NCBI GenBank assembly: GCA_905221605.1
Contig: CAJNDS010002140.1
Span: 72,501-136,500, forward strand
Direction: 5' to 3'
DNA length: 64,000 bases
Source: Symbiodinium natans
Taxonomy: Eukaryota; Sar; Dinophyceae; Suessiales; Symbiodiniaceae
Part shown: one piece after another, positions 12,640 to 23,505 of the stretch
Numbering within the stretch: position 1 is the first letter of the stretch
Layout: each line of letters begins with the position of its first letter
Program-made: the position numbers and the translations under genes
The notes under the pieces: model-generated
The model's database searches: none
What the model saw: the letters and a program-made list of their open reading frames with translations, nothing else
Told to the model about the DNA's origin: nothing

Positions 12640-13020
12640 ATAATGAGATAAAAGGAGTGAGAAATGACCTTAATATTACTATCTTATTTCTCTTCTCGAT
12701 CATTCACTCACTTTTCTTCTCTTTTATCTCTTTTCACTCATTCATTCCAGTCGCCCCTTTCATATTTCTTTGTTACAGGCGATTATCATGGATACAGAAT
12801 ACAGTACGCTCATTTCCATCCAGAATGTCTATAATCTTAAGAGCGTACATGTGATTCGCTCGCTATGATTCTTTGTTAATATTTTAATGGCGAGCGTGAA
12901 TTCCATCTTATTTAGAGCTTTTGTTAGTAGAATTATATAAGGGCAAGATTTTGAAGAACCAGTGCGTTCACTTCACGATCAAAGATTATTATCCAAGGTC
13001 TTTAGATCCATTATGAGGAG
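12640..13020. other. AT-rich, pyrimidine-rich block without gene
   Basis: Base composition drops sharply to AT-rich against the GC-rich surroundings, with T/C runs and ATTAATATT-like stretches. A short inverted pair (TTCGCTCGC and GCGAGCGTGAA) lies near 12857-12900. No open frame of interest. Confidence 0.5.
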
Positions 13021-14816
13021 TTCTCGCGCACCATGAATCCTTCGTTCAACAGCTGGTTCATTTTGCCATACGATTTTCTCCAATACAATCACGACCTAAC
13101 GCAATGGAAATCGTTCATGACACAAGGTTTGGGGACGAAACCCCACAGCCGCGAGGTTTGGTATTCGCACCTCCATTCTCGAGTTCACTTAAACATTAAG
13201 ATGGTCCTGTTTGCAAACAAGGACCTCATGGACTGCTCTGTGTCATCGCAGGAAGTCAAGTGTCTCGGTTTTTGCATGGGGTGGGTTCCGGGTCTCCGGT
13301 TGTTTTGCTTGACCTGGGTTGGGATGCTGGGGTCTCACCCGCCCATCGTCGGATGTTCCTGCGATGTTCCTGCGATGTTCCTTGAGCCATTTGCTATCGG
13401 ACTTCCAGGTCTGCCTTGAAGCAGTGGGCCATGCGCTTTGACGACCAGGCGCGCAGCGTTCCAGACTCGAACATCGTAGGTATCTTACCAACTGTAGGTT
13501 GAACTCGGGGGTGTTGGAGGCGGCCAATCCAGCCCCCACCTTGGCATTGGGCTGGGGGAGACTTCCGACTAGGTCAGAGGTGTCGAGCTCGAAGGAGGTC
13601 AGGGGACGGGCGGGCTTGTCTCAGATTGGGCGGTGGCTGACTAGCTTTCGATACTTTTTGAGCTATGTGTCGAAGAGTGCAAAGGTGACCTCCTTCTGCG
13701 TTTCAGCGACCACCTCTGAAGAACCTGGGGCAGAAAAGGCAGGGCCCCCCCCGGTGCCCGCAAGGAAGAGAACGATGACAGGCGGAAGCTTTTGTCGCTA
13801 GTTCTGGCGGATGGGGGCAATAGGTGCATCAGATTTCCACAAGAGTCGCCAGATGTCCTACATAACAAATGCGGCGGTTGATTACACCTCAACCTTCCCG
13901 GCCATCCCCAGTTCAGACTGCAGACTTGGAATGGAGAAGCAGTCAATAGAGTAAGCTTACGGTAGGTCGTCGACTCTGCTGCTATCGCGCTTAGCGTGTG
14001 CTGTAGATACGCCGTATGGTCCTCATATGATACGGCACGAGTCGCACTGCTGTTTCATGTCAGGGTCAGCCACAAAGTTTTTGAGCAGCTATTGCAAGCT
14101 GATCGGCTGTAACATGCTGTAACGCTAGAAGCGCTTCTAGCTTTTGCAGAGCTCCTATGAGCTCCTTGCCACATGAGCTATGACAAAGGTCATCGCCATG
14201 TCCCTCTTTTTGCGATAGTGAACCCTCCGTTTGCAGATGCAACTCTGCTCGCAAAGCCCAGGAGGCTTTGTTGAATGGCTTGGAGCTAACAATCATACGT
14301 GAAGTGTCACAGTAGACTTTGTGCGTTTATGTTGCTAGAAGTATGCGGAAGAAACTGTCATGAGCTCTCAAGCACTATTCAAAGGCTGTCAGAACACCAA
14401 GTGTTGCCCTCAGCCAACTCTCAGTTGGTGTCAGTTTCAGTGTTTAAGCGCATGATGTGGATTGATGCGGCTTTTAGGGATGCTTTTAGGTGTCAGTGCT
14501 AGCCGCGGGTGCCTGGAATGGAGACCCCAATGTGAACACAGGTGCGTGCTCTGGAGTTATCAAGTTCGTGCCCTCGTCGCCTGCCGAACGGTGGCCGAGA
14601 GTCCGCCTTCGGCAGATTTATGGCACGCGCTCCCCCGCGACCTGTGAGCTGTAGCTTCTCCCCTCAACAGCGATCAACAAGTCTTAAGTCGCAGCGGCGA
14701 GCACGGCAGAGCACGGCAAAGAACGGTGTGGGCTCGAAAAGCTTTCCTTTTTCTGGCCCACTGTCACACTCCGAGGCTTTCCAGCCCTGAGGTTCCAAAA
14801 ACAGTCCGCCGACGCG
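13021..14816. other. No recognisable gene
   Basis: Short overlapping frames only; nothing assigned. Confidence 0.35.
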
Positions 14817-14910
14817 ATGCTTCGCTGGAGTTTGACAGTTTTTGCCCTGCTGTCCCTGAAGCCTTTCGCGAACATCGCACTTTTCCAGAGGCACCAGGCT
14901 GTAAGTCCCC
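14817..14910 (+). CDS. Possible signal-peptide exon
   Basis: An ATG opens MLRWSLTVFALLSLKPFANI, a good secretory signal peptide (basic n-region, hydrophobic core). The frame is followed near 14910 by a GTAAGT donor-like site. No downstream exon could be tied to it, so this is only a candidate first exon. Confidence 0.25.
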
Positions 14911-16737
14911 CAACTCGGCCATGCCGCCCAGGCCCTCCCAAAACGCGGCGGGAGCAGATGGAGGCTTCGCCAGCCTCTTCCTTGGGGATTTTCTGTCCTC
15001 GGCAGATCACGGCGGGATGCAGATTTACATGGGTGTTTCATGATAGTTCAGGATTCAGAGGGAATTGCAGAGTTTGGGGTTCAACAAGGGGCCGGGGATG
15101 CCCTCGGGGCGCAGTTAGTTTCTGATGTTTCTGGGCTCAAAAGGCTAGGGTTAGGGAAATAGGCAGACGCCGACGCCCGTGTCCTATAGATTGTTGCAAA
15201 AGGGCCTGAAGCCTGTGAGGTTTTGTAAGTGATATCCACATCGAAATTTGGCATTTCCTGATGTGTTTGCAAGATCCCAGATGTTGACCACAGGTGAGGT
15301 AAGGTTTTGGCCCGTCAAGGGGTATACAAGTGGCTCAGCCGGATGTGATATGCAGGCTCATCACGTTATGCTACAAAAACCTTATCGGGAGAAGAGGTCA
15401 TCTCTCTCTGGTATGGTTACTAATCTTCTGTGTGGGCTGCACCGTGTATTCGCAGACTGACCTGGCCATTGTGAGAGCTGGAGCCCCAAATTTCATTTGC
15501 AGAGGCTTCGCGCCAGTGCCCACGCAATCCACTTAGTGCCAGCACTGTCGCCGCAAGCTTAGTATGGTACCTCTCTCCCTCTCTCTCGACCGATCGCGTT
15601 GTCTTCAGGACAGATGAGAAGACACCGGTTGCTGTTTCTTGTTTCCCGGGTGCCTTGATCCAATGCTGTACACTGTGCAGAATCAACATGACACCCGAAA
15701 ATCAAAAGAGACCTATCCTTCTACCTACGAATCTACGCCACGTCCTGCGAGCGCGATTCAGCAGACACGCGCCAGAAAAGCACAAAGATGACGGATCGGC
15801 ATCGCTGAGTCGCTGAGGTCCAGTTGCGCGGAAGAGCCCGGCTGAAAGAGACGCATATGACCAAATTGAGGGTGGGAACATGGAAAAGAACATCAGGCAC
15901 AATCGAGTCCTGCGGCTTAAGCAGGTTCAGAAAAGCTAATGCGCCCGAAGAAGACACTCACACTGGAACGGAGGGAAAGCACGCAGGAAGCTCCCAAGCG
16001 CTGGAAGCTCGTGAAGAGAGACAAAGAGCATCTATCGCGTCACTATCACCTACCCCCTACCCCCTGCTAGACCCCCTGACCTCTTGCAGAGAAGCTCCAA
16101 CACACACGCGTTACTACCCCACTTTGACCTCCATTACATCCTTTTTTCTTACTCGCTCTCTCTGGAACTCACTTAGTTTTACCACGAGTCATGGTACCGG
16201 CGCAGGCATGCTGTATTTGCCGGGCGTTGTGTTGAGGCGCGGTGATGCGGCAGCAGGTGAACGCGGAGCAGGAGGAGTCTCATGCCAGAGAAGACCGAAG
16301 CTTCTGCGGATACATTGGTTCCCTGGAGTTTTTTAGCCACCTCCCGTCTGGGAGCTGCATGGTAACCAACTAATTCGATGTGCCCATGCGTTCTCACTAG
16401 TTGCGCTCAATTCAATGCACGAAAAGAAAGAATCGTCATGCCAGCCACCACTCCTTGCTTGTTGCACTTGGGGTCCCTGGACATGCCTTCGATGATATCA
16501 GTTGAAGGGCTGGGTTCAGCTTGCTCTCCATCGGCAGGCAATGTTCCGAGTTGAAGTGGGAATCTCTTCATGGCCATGCGAATCTTGCTTCAGGGTGTCA
16601 GTGTGAGCTCTGGCTGGCCGCAGATTCAGCATCATACAGCCTCTAGCCCTGCCCGCATTCGCGTGGCCATGACGAAGTCGACGCCGCTTGTGGCAGGCGT
16701 TTAGATGTTCATCAACCCTGCATGCTGAGAGACTGCC
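14911..16737. other. No recognisable gene
   Basis: No domain seen. Contains isolated telomere-like GGGTTAGGG at about 15150 and a short CT run at about 15572-15588. Confidence 0.35.
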
Positions 16738-19700
16738 ATGATATCACGCGCTGCAGCAGGTGCCTTAGGCACCGCGCTCTACTTCGCGGCGCCATCCTTC
16801 GTGCCGCCAGCCGCGCCGCATGCCGCCACCGTGGCGCCCGAGAACGTCCAGAAGTGCCCTGAGGGTCTGAGAGGAGGTTGTTGTCGTATCCGGGAAATGG
16901 TTGGCCACTTGTTCAGCAGGGGTCGCACAGGCCTGTGCCTGGCGGGACCAGTGGCCTTGGTGCCACTGCCGTTGTGGCAGCGGCTGCAATGGGCTCGGTG
17001 GCTGCGGCACGCCCCTCGCCTTGAATTTTATTTTCATGAGTAGGGGGGACGGTCACAGGCCTCTCTGTTATATGCAGAGATGGAATGTGTGAGGCCAACG
17101 AGTGGCACGGAAAGCCGAGGCTGCAGCAAGGCTGCAAAATGACCATGGGAGACTCCTCCACTCAGTCCTCCCCCTTCCCTCTCCCAAGCCCTGGTGTCCA
17201 ACTAGAATCTCGACTGGCGTGCCCAACTGTGACTTGAGCCACTAAGGTATTGGAGGAGGCAGAGCCGCCGTTTGACCCCAGAAAGGAGCCAGGCACGCCG
17301 AGCAATGCGTCAGTACGCGTTCATACGCGTTCCTTCGCTTGCGCGGTACTGACTCGCTGCTGGCTGCAGGCGTGACTCTCCCAATGAGATACTTTGATCC
17401 GCTTGGCTTTGCCAAGGAGGGTGATCGTGAAGGCCACGCTTGCGACCTAAACAACAAAAAGCTTCGTGTTTTTCTGTAGATGCGCCGATCTTCTCCCCGC
17501 CCGCATCATAAAGGGTCGTCTCACAGAACTGGACAAGGAATAGTACAAGGCCTCATGCGAGGGCTCAGTGCTACCTGCTCCTGGAAAGAGGGAGGGTAGT
17601 GTTGGGGTGGGGCGGATCAGGACAGGCTTGGGAAAGTTTGGATAATGGGTTTAGGGTACCTAGGCGGTAGTCCGGTAGTCGTGCAAGACCTCAAGGTCAA
17701 AGAGATCTCGGGTGAATTCAGGGCAAGGTCTGAGCAGGAGTGCTTGATGGCCTGACATCAAAATCGGCGTTGCTCGGTTGGGGAGAATCATGGGAAGGGT
17801 GGCAGAACAAGAGCCGGCGATGGAAATGAGCAAAGACTGGCTTCTTGTCTCCCCTGGATGTTGTGAACTTAAGGGCCTTGTTATGCACTGTCCGAAATCC
17901 GTCAGGGTTCTACCAGCTGCGCTCTGCTGAGCTCAAGCATGGTCGAGTGGCCCCTTGCTTGCAATGAGTTCAACCCCATAGCAGAACACAGAACTAACTA
18001 ACTAACTAACACACACACACACACAAGCCACACGTGCGGAGGGTCGAGGAGGATCGAGGAGGGTCGAGGGTGGAATGCAGCTGAGAGGCGAAGACCTGAA
18101 CACTTATAATTGTCCACGCCGCCCACGCCATGCTGGCGTGAAAGTGAGCAGGAGTCGAAACCCTTGCTTACCAAATATGCCTTAAGCATCTGGGCATATC
18201 AAGCTCTGTGAGCCACTGTGAGCAGAGGCGATGATCGCCTCTTTGGGCATGGTCTTCCAGCACTGGTTCCGCCTGCCAGGCCGAGTCTTTGTACGGGGTG
18301 TCGCCGCAAAGCAAGCTTTGATTGAGCATGAGTTGCCGTTGATAACATATCGGTCGCTGTTGTGTTTTTTAAGTCTTGTTCGTCGTCCACAAAAATGGCG
18401 CGGGACGGTCGGATTTTAGCTCAACACTTCTCTTTGCCCGGGTCACACCCTTGGGCTGCTGTTAGAGTATCGCAGAGAATCCAGAAGCAGTCAGTTTGCT
18501 TCTATATATTCGCATGTATACTTATTGGTTTACGCCTTAGAATTATTTCGTGGATGCTTCTGAAATTGCGTCATTTCTTTGTGTTTATGTAGATCTTTGT
18601 TTTTGCCTGCCTTACGGTTTAGGGTGAGGTTTTCGGGCCTGCGGTTTAGGGTTTGGGTCTTTTTGATTTCGCGGGAAGGGCTTAATGGTCTGGGGTTTAA
18701 GTTTGGGGCTCGGACTTGAGGGCTAAACACGGTACATGCTCACCTTTTGGGAGACCTGTGAAGTTCTAAAGTGTTAAACATGCACGGGGTCGCTGTAAAA
18801 CGGCGCGATCGTTGTAGGCTTTCCCGGCATTGTCAGAGTCCGTGTTATTAAAGGGTTCAGGGTCAGGGTTGTTAAGGGTTGCAGGTTCTAGGCTAGGTGC
18901 AAAAGGTGTTAATACTAGGGTTTAAGGTTTTCGGGTTCTTTCTTTCTTTCTTCCCTGCCTTTTTGCTTACAGTTTTCCTTTCGTTCCAGAGGCCCTTTCC
19001 AAGAACAGAAAAACGTACGAAAAATGTTCGCGTGGAACATCCCCACCCGAAAGTCAAGCATTTCACAACCGCGGCAGGGGTCATCTGGAGTGGAGACTCC
19101 ACGGGTGTGGGGATATCTGGGCGTGGGCGCAACCAGATGTTGAGTCTTGATGCCCGTGATCCCTGCAGTAGCTTTCGTCCCAGTCCCTGTGTTTGTGGTC
19201 AGCGTCCTGTGAATGCAGCTGGCTTTCGAGGCTTCGAAGATGTGCCTTCCGGCATTCAGGCTGTCATCACGCCCCCAGGCACTGCAATGGAATCATGCTT
19301 TTGTGTGGGGGAAAGCATCGGCATGATTACATATGCATGGCTCCGCACTTGCAGTTCGGTTTGGTCCGCACATCTTCTTGCAACCCCTGACGTTGAACAC
19401 CTTAGAGTGGAGCCCGCTTGACGGACCCCTGAAACAACAGGTCCCTATGGGCTGCTGGGCATTGTGGCTTTGCACCTTGGCCTGAGAACTGCGGAACTTT
19501 GATGGTGGCAAGGAGCATAGCGCTTTGAGGAGGGCCCGTGCCAAGCGAACACGTTAGCATCATCTCGCATGGCCCCTTACTGGAAGATGCAGGGTGAGTA
19601 CAGTGCTTGTTTCTGTTTGGTTGTGCATGCAAAGTTCTCAAAGCTACGGCTCAAGCCCTCGCTGCTGGCAAGCCGGAGAGCCAGATCGCAGAACTTTCAG

Positions 19701-22700
19701 AACACCATGGCTCCCACCCAGCAGATTGCCGCCGCTGCCCTGGCTGCCGCGGGCTGCACGGCCTTCGTGGCCGCGCCGAGCACCGCCCGCGGGCCCGCTC
19801 TGCGCAGCAGCGCCCAGGCCCAGGCGGCCCAAGCGGCCCAGACCAAGGCCTCCGCCAGCACTGGTCTAGCTCTTTGCGGGCTGGGTGCAGCGGTGGGCGC
19901 CGCGGTCGCTGTGCCGAGGAAGGAGAGGGCAGCGCTCCGCGCTTTCGAGAACGAGCTTGGAGTGCAAGCCCCTCTGGGCTTTTGGGATCCCGCAGGTTTC
20001 ACTTCCGATGGCGATGCACAGGAATTCTACCGCCGCCGCGTGGTCGAGATCAAGCATGGACGCGTGTCAATGCTCGCGTGCACCGGCTACATTGTGCAGG
20101 AGTTCATCCGTTTCCCGGGCTTCCTCTCCCCGAGCACGGACCTCAAGTTTGCCGACGTCCCGAGTCTAGGTTGCCGAGTGCTTTTCTTACCAAGGCTTTG
20201 TGACAAGAATGAGGAAGAGATACAAATTTGGGGAACGGTGTTACGTGGATCTACTTCTACCAGCAACATGCCAAGTCAATGTACTACTCGTGGCCCATGA
20301 AGTTTCTGAAGTAGATTCACGCGCTACGTTCGTTTCAGTCACGCCACTGGCAATCTAGTACTCCGAAGCAGTGAAAGGTTTTCCTTCGACGCACAATCCC
20401 AGGAATAAAGCGAATCTGGAAAGGATGGTTTTCTTCTTGGCACAACATCAAATCTAAAGAAATTACTTCAAGAAAACGGAAGAAAATTGGATGTAGACGA
20501 GAGAAAATGCGCTTGAGGATGAAAGTGATACGTTCCTAGTGGTAACATGCTTGTCTCCATAGCAGGAGAAGTTATAGCTCCTAGCCGAAGTTCAGCCGAG
20601 AAGCGACGCTCCAATCAGTTTGGCCTCCCAGGATCACGTGCTTTGACTGGCTCGGGGCTCCCTAAACCTTGGGCAGGCCTTGTAGAAACTCCTGCAGGCC
20701 TAGTACATACTGATGCCATTGTGGCTGGTAGGCAGGGTTTGCCAGTCATGTCGTTGCGTTGGATCTCGCTCAAAGAGTTCCACATCGGAGGCGTTGTGCC
20801 AGAGCATCACTCCAAGATTGAGCTCGGGTCTGAAAGACTGTGGGTTTCCTTCGTCTAGTCGCACTGGACTGAATGTATGCTGAGAATAGCATTGTTGTGT
20901 CCACGCTTGTTCAAATTTGCAAGACCCTTTGCATGATGGATCCTGAGCTGATGACAAGGTAATCGTTGGCATTGCTTGGCCCTCGCCCTCCCCCCGCAAG
21001 CAAAACACAAAATAGACACCTTGATTTTTCACCGGACAAACCAGGAATGGTCTCAAGGCCGTCACTATTGTGCCCGCCGTCGGCTGGTTCCAGTACACGG
21101 TCTTCTGCGGTCTGTGCGACCTTTGGATTGCCGACCAGAGGCCAACCAACCCGCCTGGCAAGCTCCAGACGCGTCTCTTCGGTGAGGAAGCTTTGAACTA
21201 CGACTACGGTTTCCTGGGCATTCCGGCATACCTGGGCGGGAAGCCCGTGGAGGACGCGGAGTTGAAGACGAAGAAACTTAACGCTGAAATCGCTAACGGC
21301 CGCCTGGCCATGATGGCGATCATCGGAATGTTTTTCCAAGATGGTCTCACAGGCTCTGCCTGGGGTGATTGGGCGAATTACACGGAGTCCCCTCTCCGTG
21401 CATTTGAGACGGAACTCGGTGTCCAGCCTCCTACCGGTTTCTGGGATCCTCTTGGCTTTACGAAGGGTGGCGATGCTGCTTCCTTCCGTCGCCGCCGCTA
21501 CGTGGAACTGAAGCACGGGCGCGTGGCGATGCTGGCGTGCATGGGGTACATTGTTCCCGAGTATTACCGCTGGCCGGGTGACCTTTCTTCGTCTTTGGGT
21601 CTCAAGTTCACAGATGTCCCAACAGGTTTCGCCGCCTTTTCCAAGGTGCCTTTGAGCGGCTGGGCACAGATGGTGGCGTTCGCGGGCAGTGTGGAGCTTT
21701 TCCAATACGTCGATGATCCCAAGCGTGCCCCAGGCGACTTCGAGAACGCAGGCAACCTTGGCATCCCGAACGGTTTCGTGAAGGCGCCGGCGGACCAGAG
21801 GGAGAAGAAGCTGGCAGCCGAGATCGCCAATGGCAGGCTGGCCATGATGGCCATCATTGGCATGTTTTTTCAGAACGGATTGACAGGACAGGCTTGGGGC
21901 GACTGGTCGCTCTACACTGACTCCCCGCTGCGTGCGTTGACACCTGCGCAGGAGCTCATCGCCGGCACTGGTGGCCCTCTCCCTGACATGTTCTGGGACC
22001 CCGCGGGCATCAGCAAGTCGTGCACTGAGAAGGAGCTTCTCCAGTACCGAGCCATCGAGCTGAAGCATGGCCGTGTGGCCATGCTCGCCGTGCTTCACTG
22101 GTTCCACGTCGCCGCAGGCTATCACCTCCTAGGCGACTACGCAGCAGGTGAGAAAATGAGCAACAACCCGCTGGTCAACATTACCCAGTTGCCGATGGCA
22201 GGCATGTGGCAGGTGGTCTTCACGATCATGTGCTTGGAGTGGCTAACCACCTACATCTGCAAGCCCCCCGCGGACCGCCCTTGGGACGTGCTCGGATGGA
22301 AGGGCATCATCGTCGAGGACTACCCATCTGAGATCTGGAATGGCTGGAAGCGCGTCCAGCGCCAGGAACTCAACAACGGCCGCCTGGCCATGATTGGCAT
22401 TACGGGGCTTGTGGCACAGGACGTTGTCACTGGAGAGTATGCCGCGGGTGTCGGCCAGCTTTGCGGCGGCGCCGACATCTGCAAGCCATTGACGGACGTC
22501 CCGGTCGCGGACTTCGACTTCACTCCCTGGCAGCAGCTGCCTCCCATTGACGACTTTGTCAACAATGCCCCGTCCTGGGCTATGCCACCTGCCCTGACCT
22601 ACAACTGGAACATGTGAAGAGGCGCATCAAGGCCCCCGCACGTCGACTCCAGATGTTGCAGCCCTCAAAAACGCCGGCATCCTACGCCTTAGGCCCTGGA

Positions 22701-23505
22701 CCTTCCGGCTTCCTGAACCCTAAGCCCTGAGCCACGACCCAGGATGAGCCTGGAAGAGGACCATCAGCCTCCGATTGGAGGGGAAAAAAAGGGCGTTGTT
22801 GGGCCCGTCCGAGAATGTGTGGTCGAGAATTCCTCCATGCGCCTCCCAAACGCCCGAATCAAAACCCACGGAAGCATCTCAGGGCTGGGGCCCTGGAGTT
22901 GACGGTCTTCAAGCAGGACCCAGACATGGACCCAGGCGCCTGAGAACAATTTTGAGGTGGAGGGCTAATTTTTGTTAATGTAGCGCTCTCCATCGAAGTC
23001 CTCAACTGTCAAATGAGCCCAGGGAGTCTTGACTAGACCAATGGAGAAGAGTGCAGTAGTGCAAGCGAATTCAGGCTGATGTTCAGAGGGACCACAGTCT
23101 GCTCTGAACGGTCCTGCACTCTGTTTTTGTTTTTCCATGTGTTTGCAGGTGACTTCGGAGATCCTGCCGGCTTTGGCCAGACCTACACGGAGTGGAAAGA
23201 CCGGGAATTGAACAACTGTCGCAGCTTGGCTCAGCGCAGATGTCGTTGTCATCCTTCTGCGTAATCCTGCAGCTGAGCAGTGGCTCCGAACCTGAGGCAT
23301 GGGGATGGTGTCCTTCCTTGGCATCGTCATTGCTGAGCTACCTGAGTGCAGTTACTATGGTACAGTTGCTCCACTTCAGTCGTCAGTGCGTGAAATTGTT
23401 TCGCTGGAAGCTCCGTCGACTCTCCATTCGGCACGCAGGTTGGCTACTGGCAAGGATGGCGTGGAGCAAATCTGGACTCCTCTCGGAAATCTCAAGCCCG
23501 AGTGA
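16738..23505 (+). CDS. Single-unit chlorophyll a-c binding protein (LHC), host of a nested gene
   Basis: A thylakoid antenna protein reconstructed from small exons: 16738-16850, 16931-17010, 17370-17432, 17906-17949, 18228-18279, 18|231 region ending 18279, then 19231-19278, 19441-19493 (end uncertain), a candidate 19533-19593, and 23149-23220, 23297-23336, 23439-23505 (stop). Phases agree at every join, giving about 230 residues if the candidate exon is real. The N-terminus has a hydrophobic leader, an FVPP transit motif and a second Ala-rich hydrophobic stretch, as in dinoflagellate plastid proteins. Helix 1 carries RSAELKHGRVAMIASLGMVF, followed by LPGFEDVPSGIQAV. The C-terminus has GDFGDPAGF, RELNNCR and LATGKDGVEQIW. 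Nearly all donors are GC or GA, with AG|G acceptors. A complete LHC polyprotein gene lies in the intron between 19593 and 23149. Helix 3 has Cys where Gly is usual (ELNNGR), so function is likely but not certain. Confidence 0.75.
17996..18026. repeat. (CTAA)n(CA)n microsatellite
   Basis: Four to five CTAA units run into about eight CA units, inside an intron of the single-unit LHC gene. Confidence 0.9.
18600..18935. repeat. Degenerate interstitial telomere-like (TTTAGGG) tract
   Basis: TTTAGGG and close variants (GGTTTAGGG, GGGTTCAGGG, GGGTTTAAGG) recur across this intron of the single-unit LHC gene, in two clusters: 18615-18720 and 18848-18930. TTTAGGG is the plant-type telomere unit also reported for dinoflagellates. 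Confidence 0.5.
19640..19706 (+). promoter_or_regulatory. Conserved 5' leader of the LHC polyprotein genes (possible trans-splice acceptor)
   Basis: About 65 nt upstream of the ATG are nearly identical in all three polyprotein copies (also 25606-25671 and 29699-29764). Similarity drops abruptly just upstream of GCTACGGCTCAAG. In copies 2 and 3 the boundary is CAATGCAAG|GCTACGG, an AG|G acceptor. It could be the site where the spliced leader is joined to the mRNA, or a duplication breakpoint. Confidence 0.4.
19707..22617 (+). CDS. Chlorophyll a-c binding (LHC) polyprotein, copy 1
   Basis: Encodes a 675-residue precursor of three tandem light-harvesting units for the thylakoid antenna. Exon A is 19707-20161 and exon B 21045-22617. 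The 883-nt intron has a GA donor (GAGTCT) and an AG|G acceptor; this join gives DVP|NGLKAV, matching DVPTGFAAF in unit 2. Residues 1-24 form a signal peptide ending at an FVAAP motif, then an Ala/Ser/Gln-rich transit region and a second hydrophobic segment (about 52-69), a class I leader. Chlorophyll-binding helix motifs are EIKHGR (114), EIANGR (233), ELKHGR (306), EIANGR (411), ELKHGR (490) and ELNNGR (593). Units 1/2 and 2/3 meet near SPLRAFETELG (267) and SPLRALTP (445), where processing is likely. Unit 3 is more divergent. The gene lies inside an intron of the single-unit LHC gene. Confidence 0.93.
20162..21044 (+). other. GA-AG intron of LHC polyprotein copy 1
   Basis: 883 nt. Nearly identical to the 881-nt intron of copy 2 (26127-27007), but clearly diverged from the 578-nt intron of copy 3 (30220-30797), which retains similarity mainly in its first 250 nt or so. 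Confidence 0.8.
22618..23148. other. Host-LHC intron remainder downstream of polyprotein copy 1
   Basis: Non-coding by inspection. Has CCCTAAG-like telomere-type motifs near 22720. The last 20 nt or so before 23149 match the flanks of copies 2 and 3 (GTGTTTGCAG acceptor). Confidence 0.5.

Noticed and set aside
20911-22125. 404-codon open frame on the minus strand opposite LHC exon B (also 26874-28088 and 30616-31878)
   Set aside because: It is the antisense shadow of the conserved polyprotein exon; its persistence in all copies follows from conservation of the sense strand.
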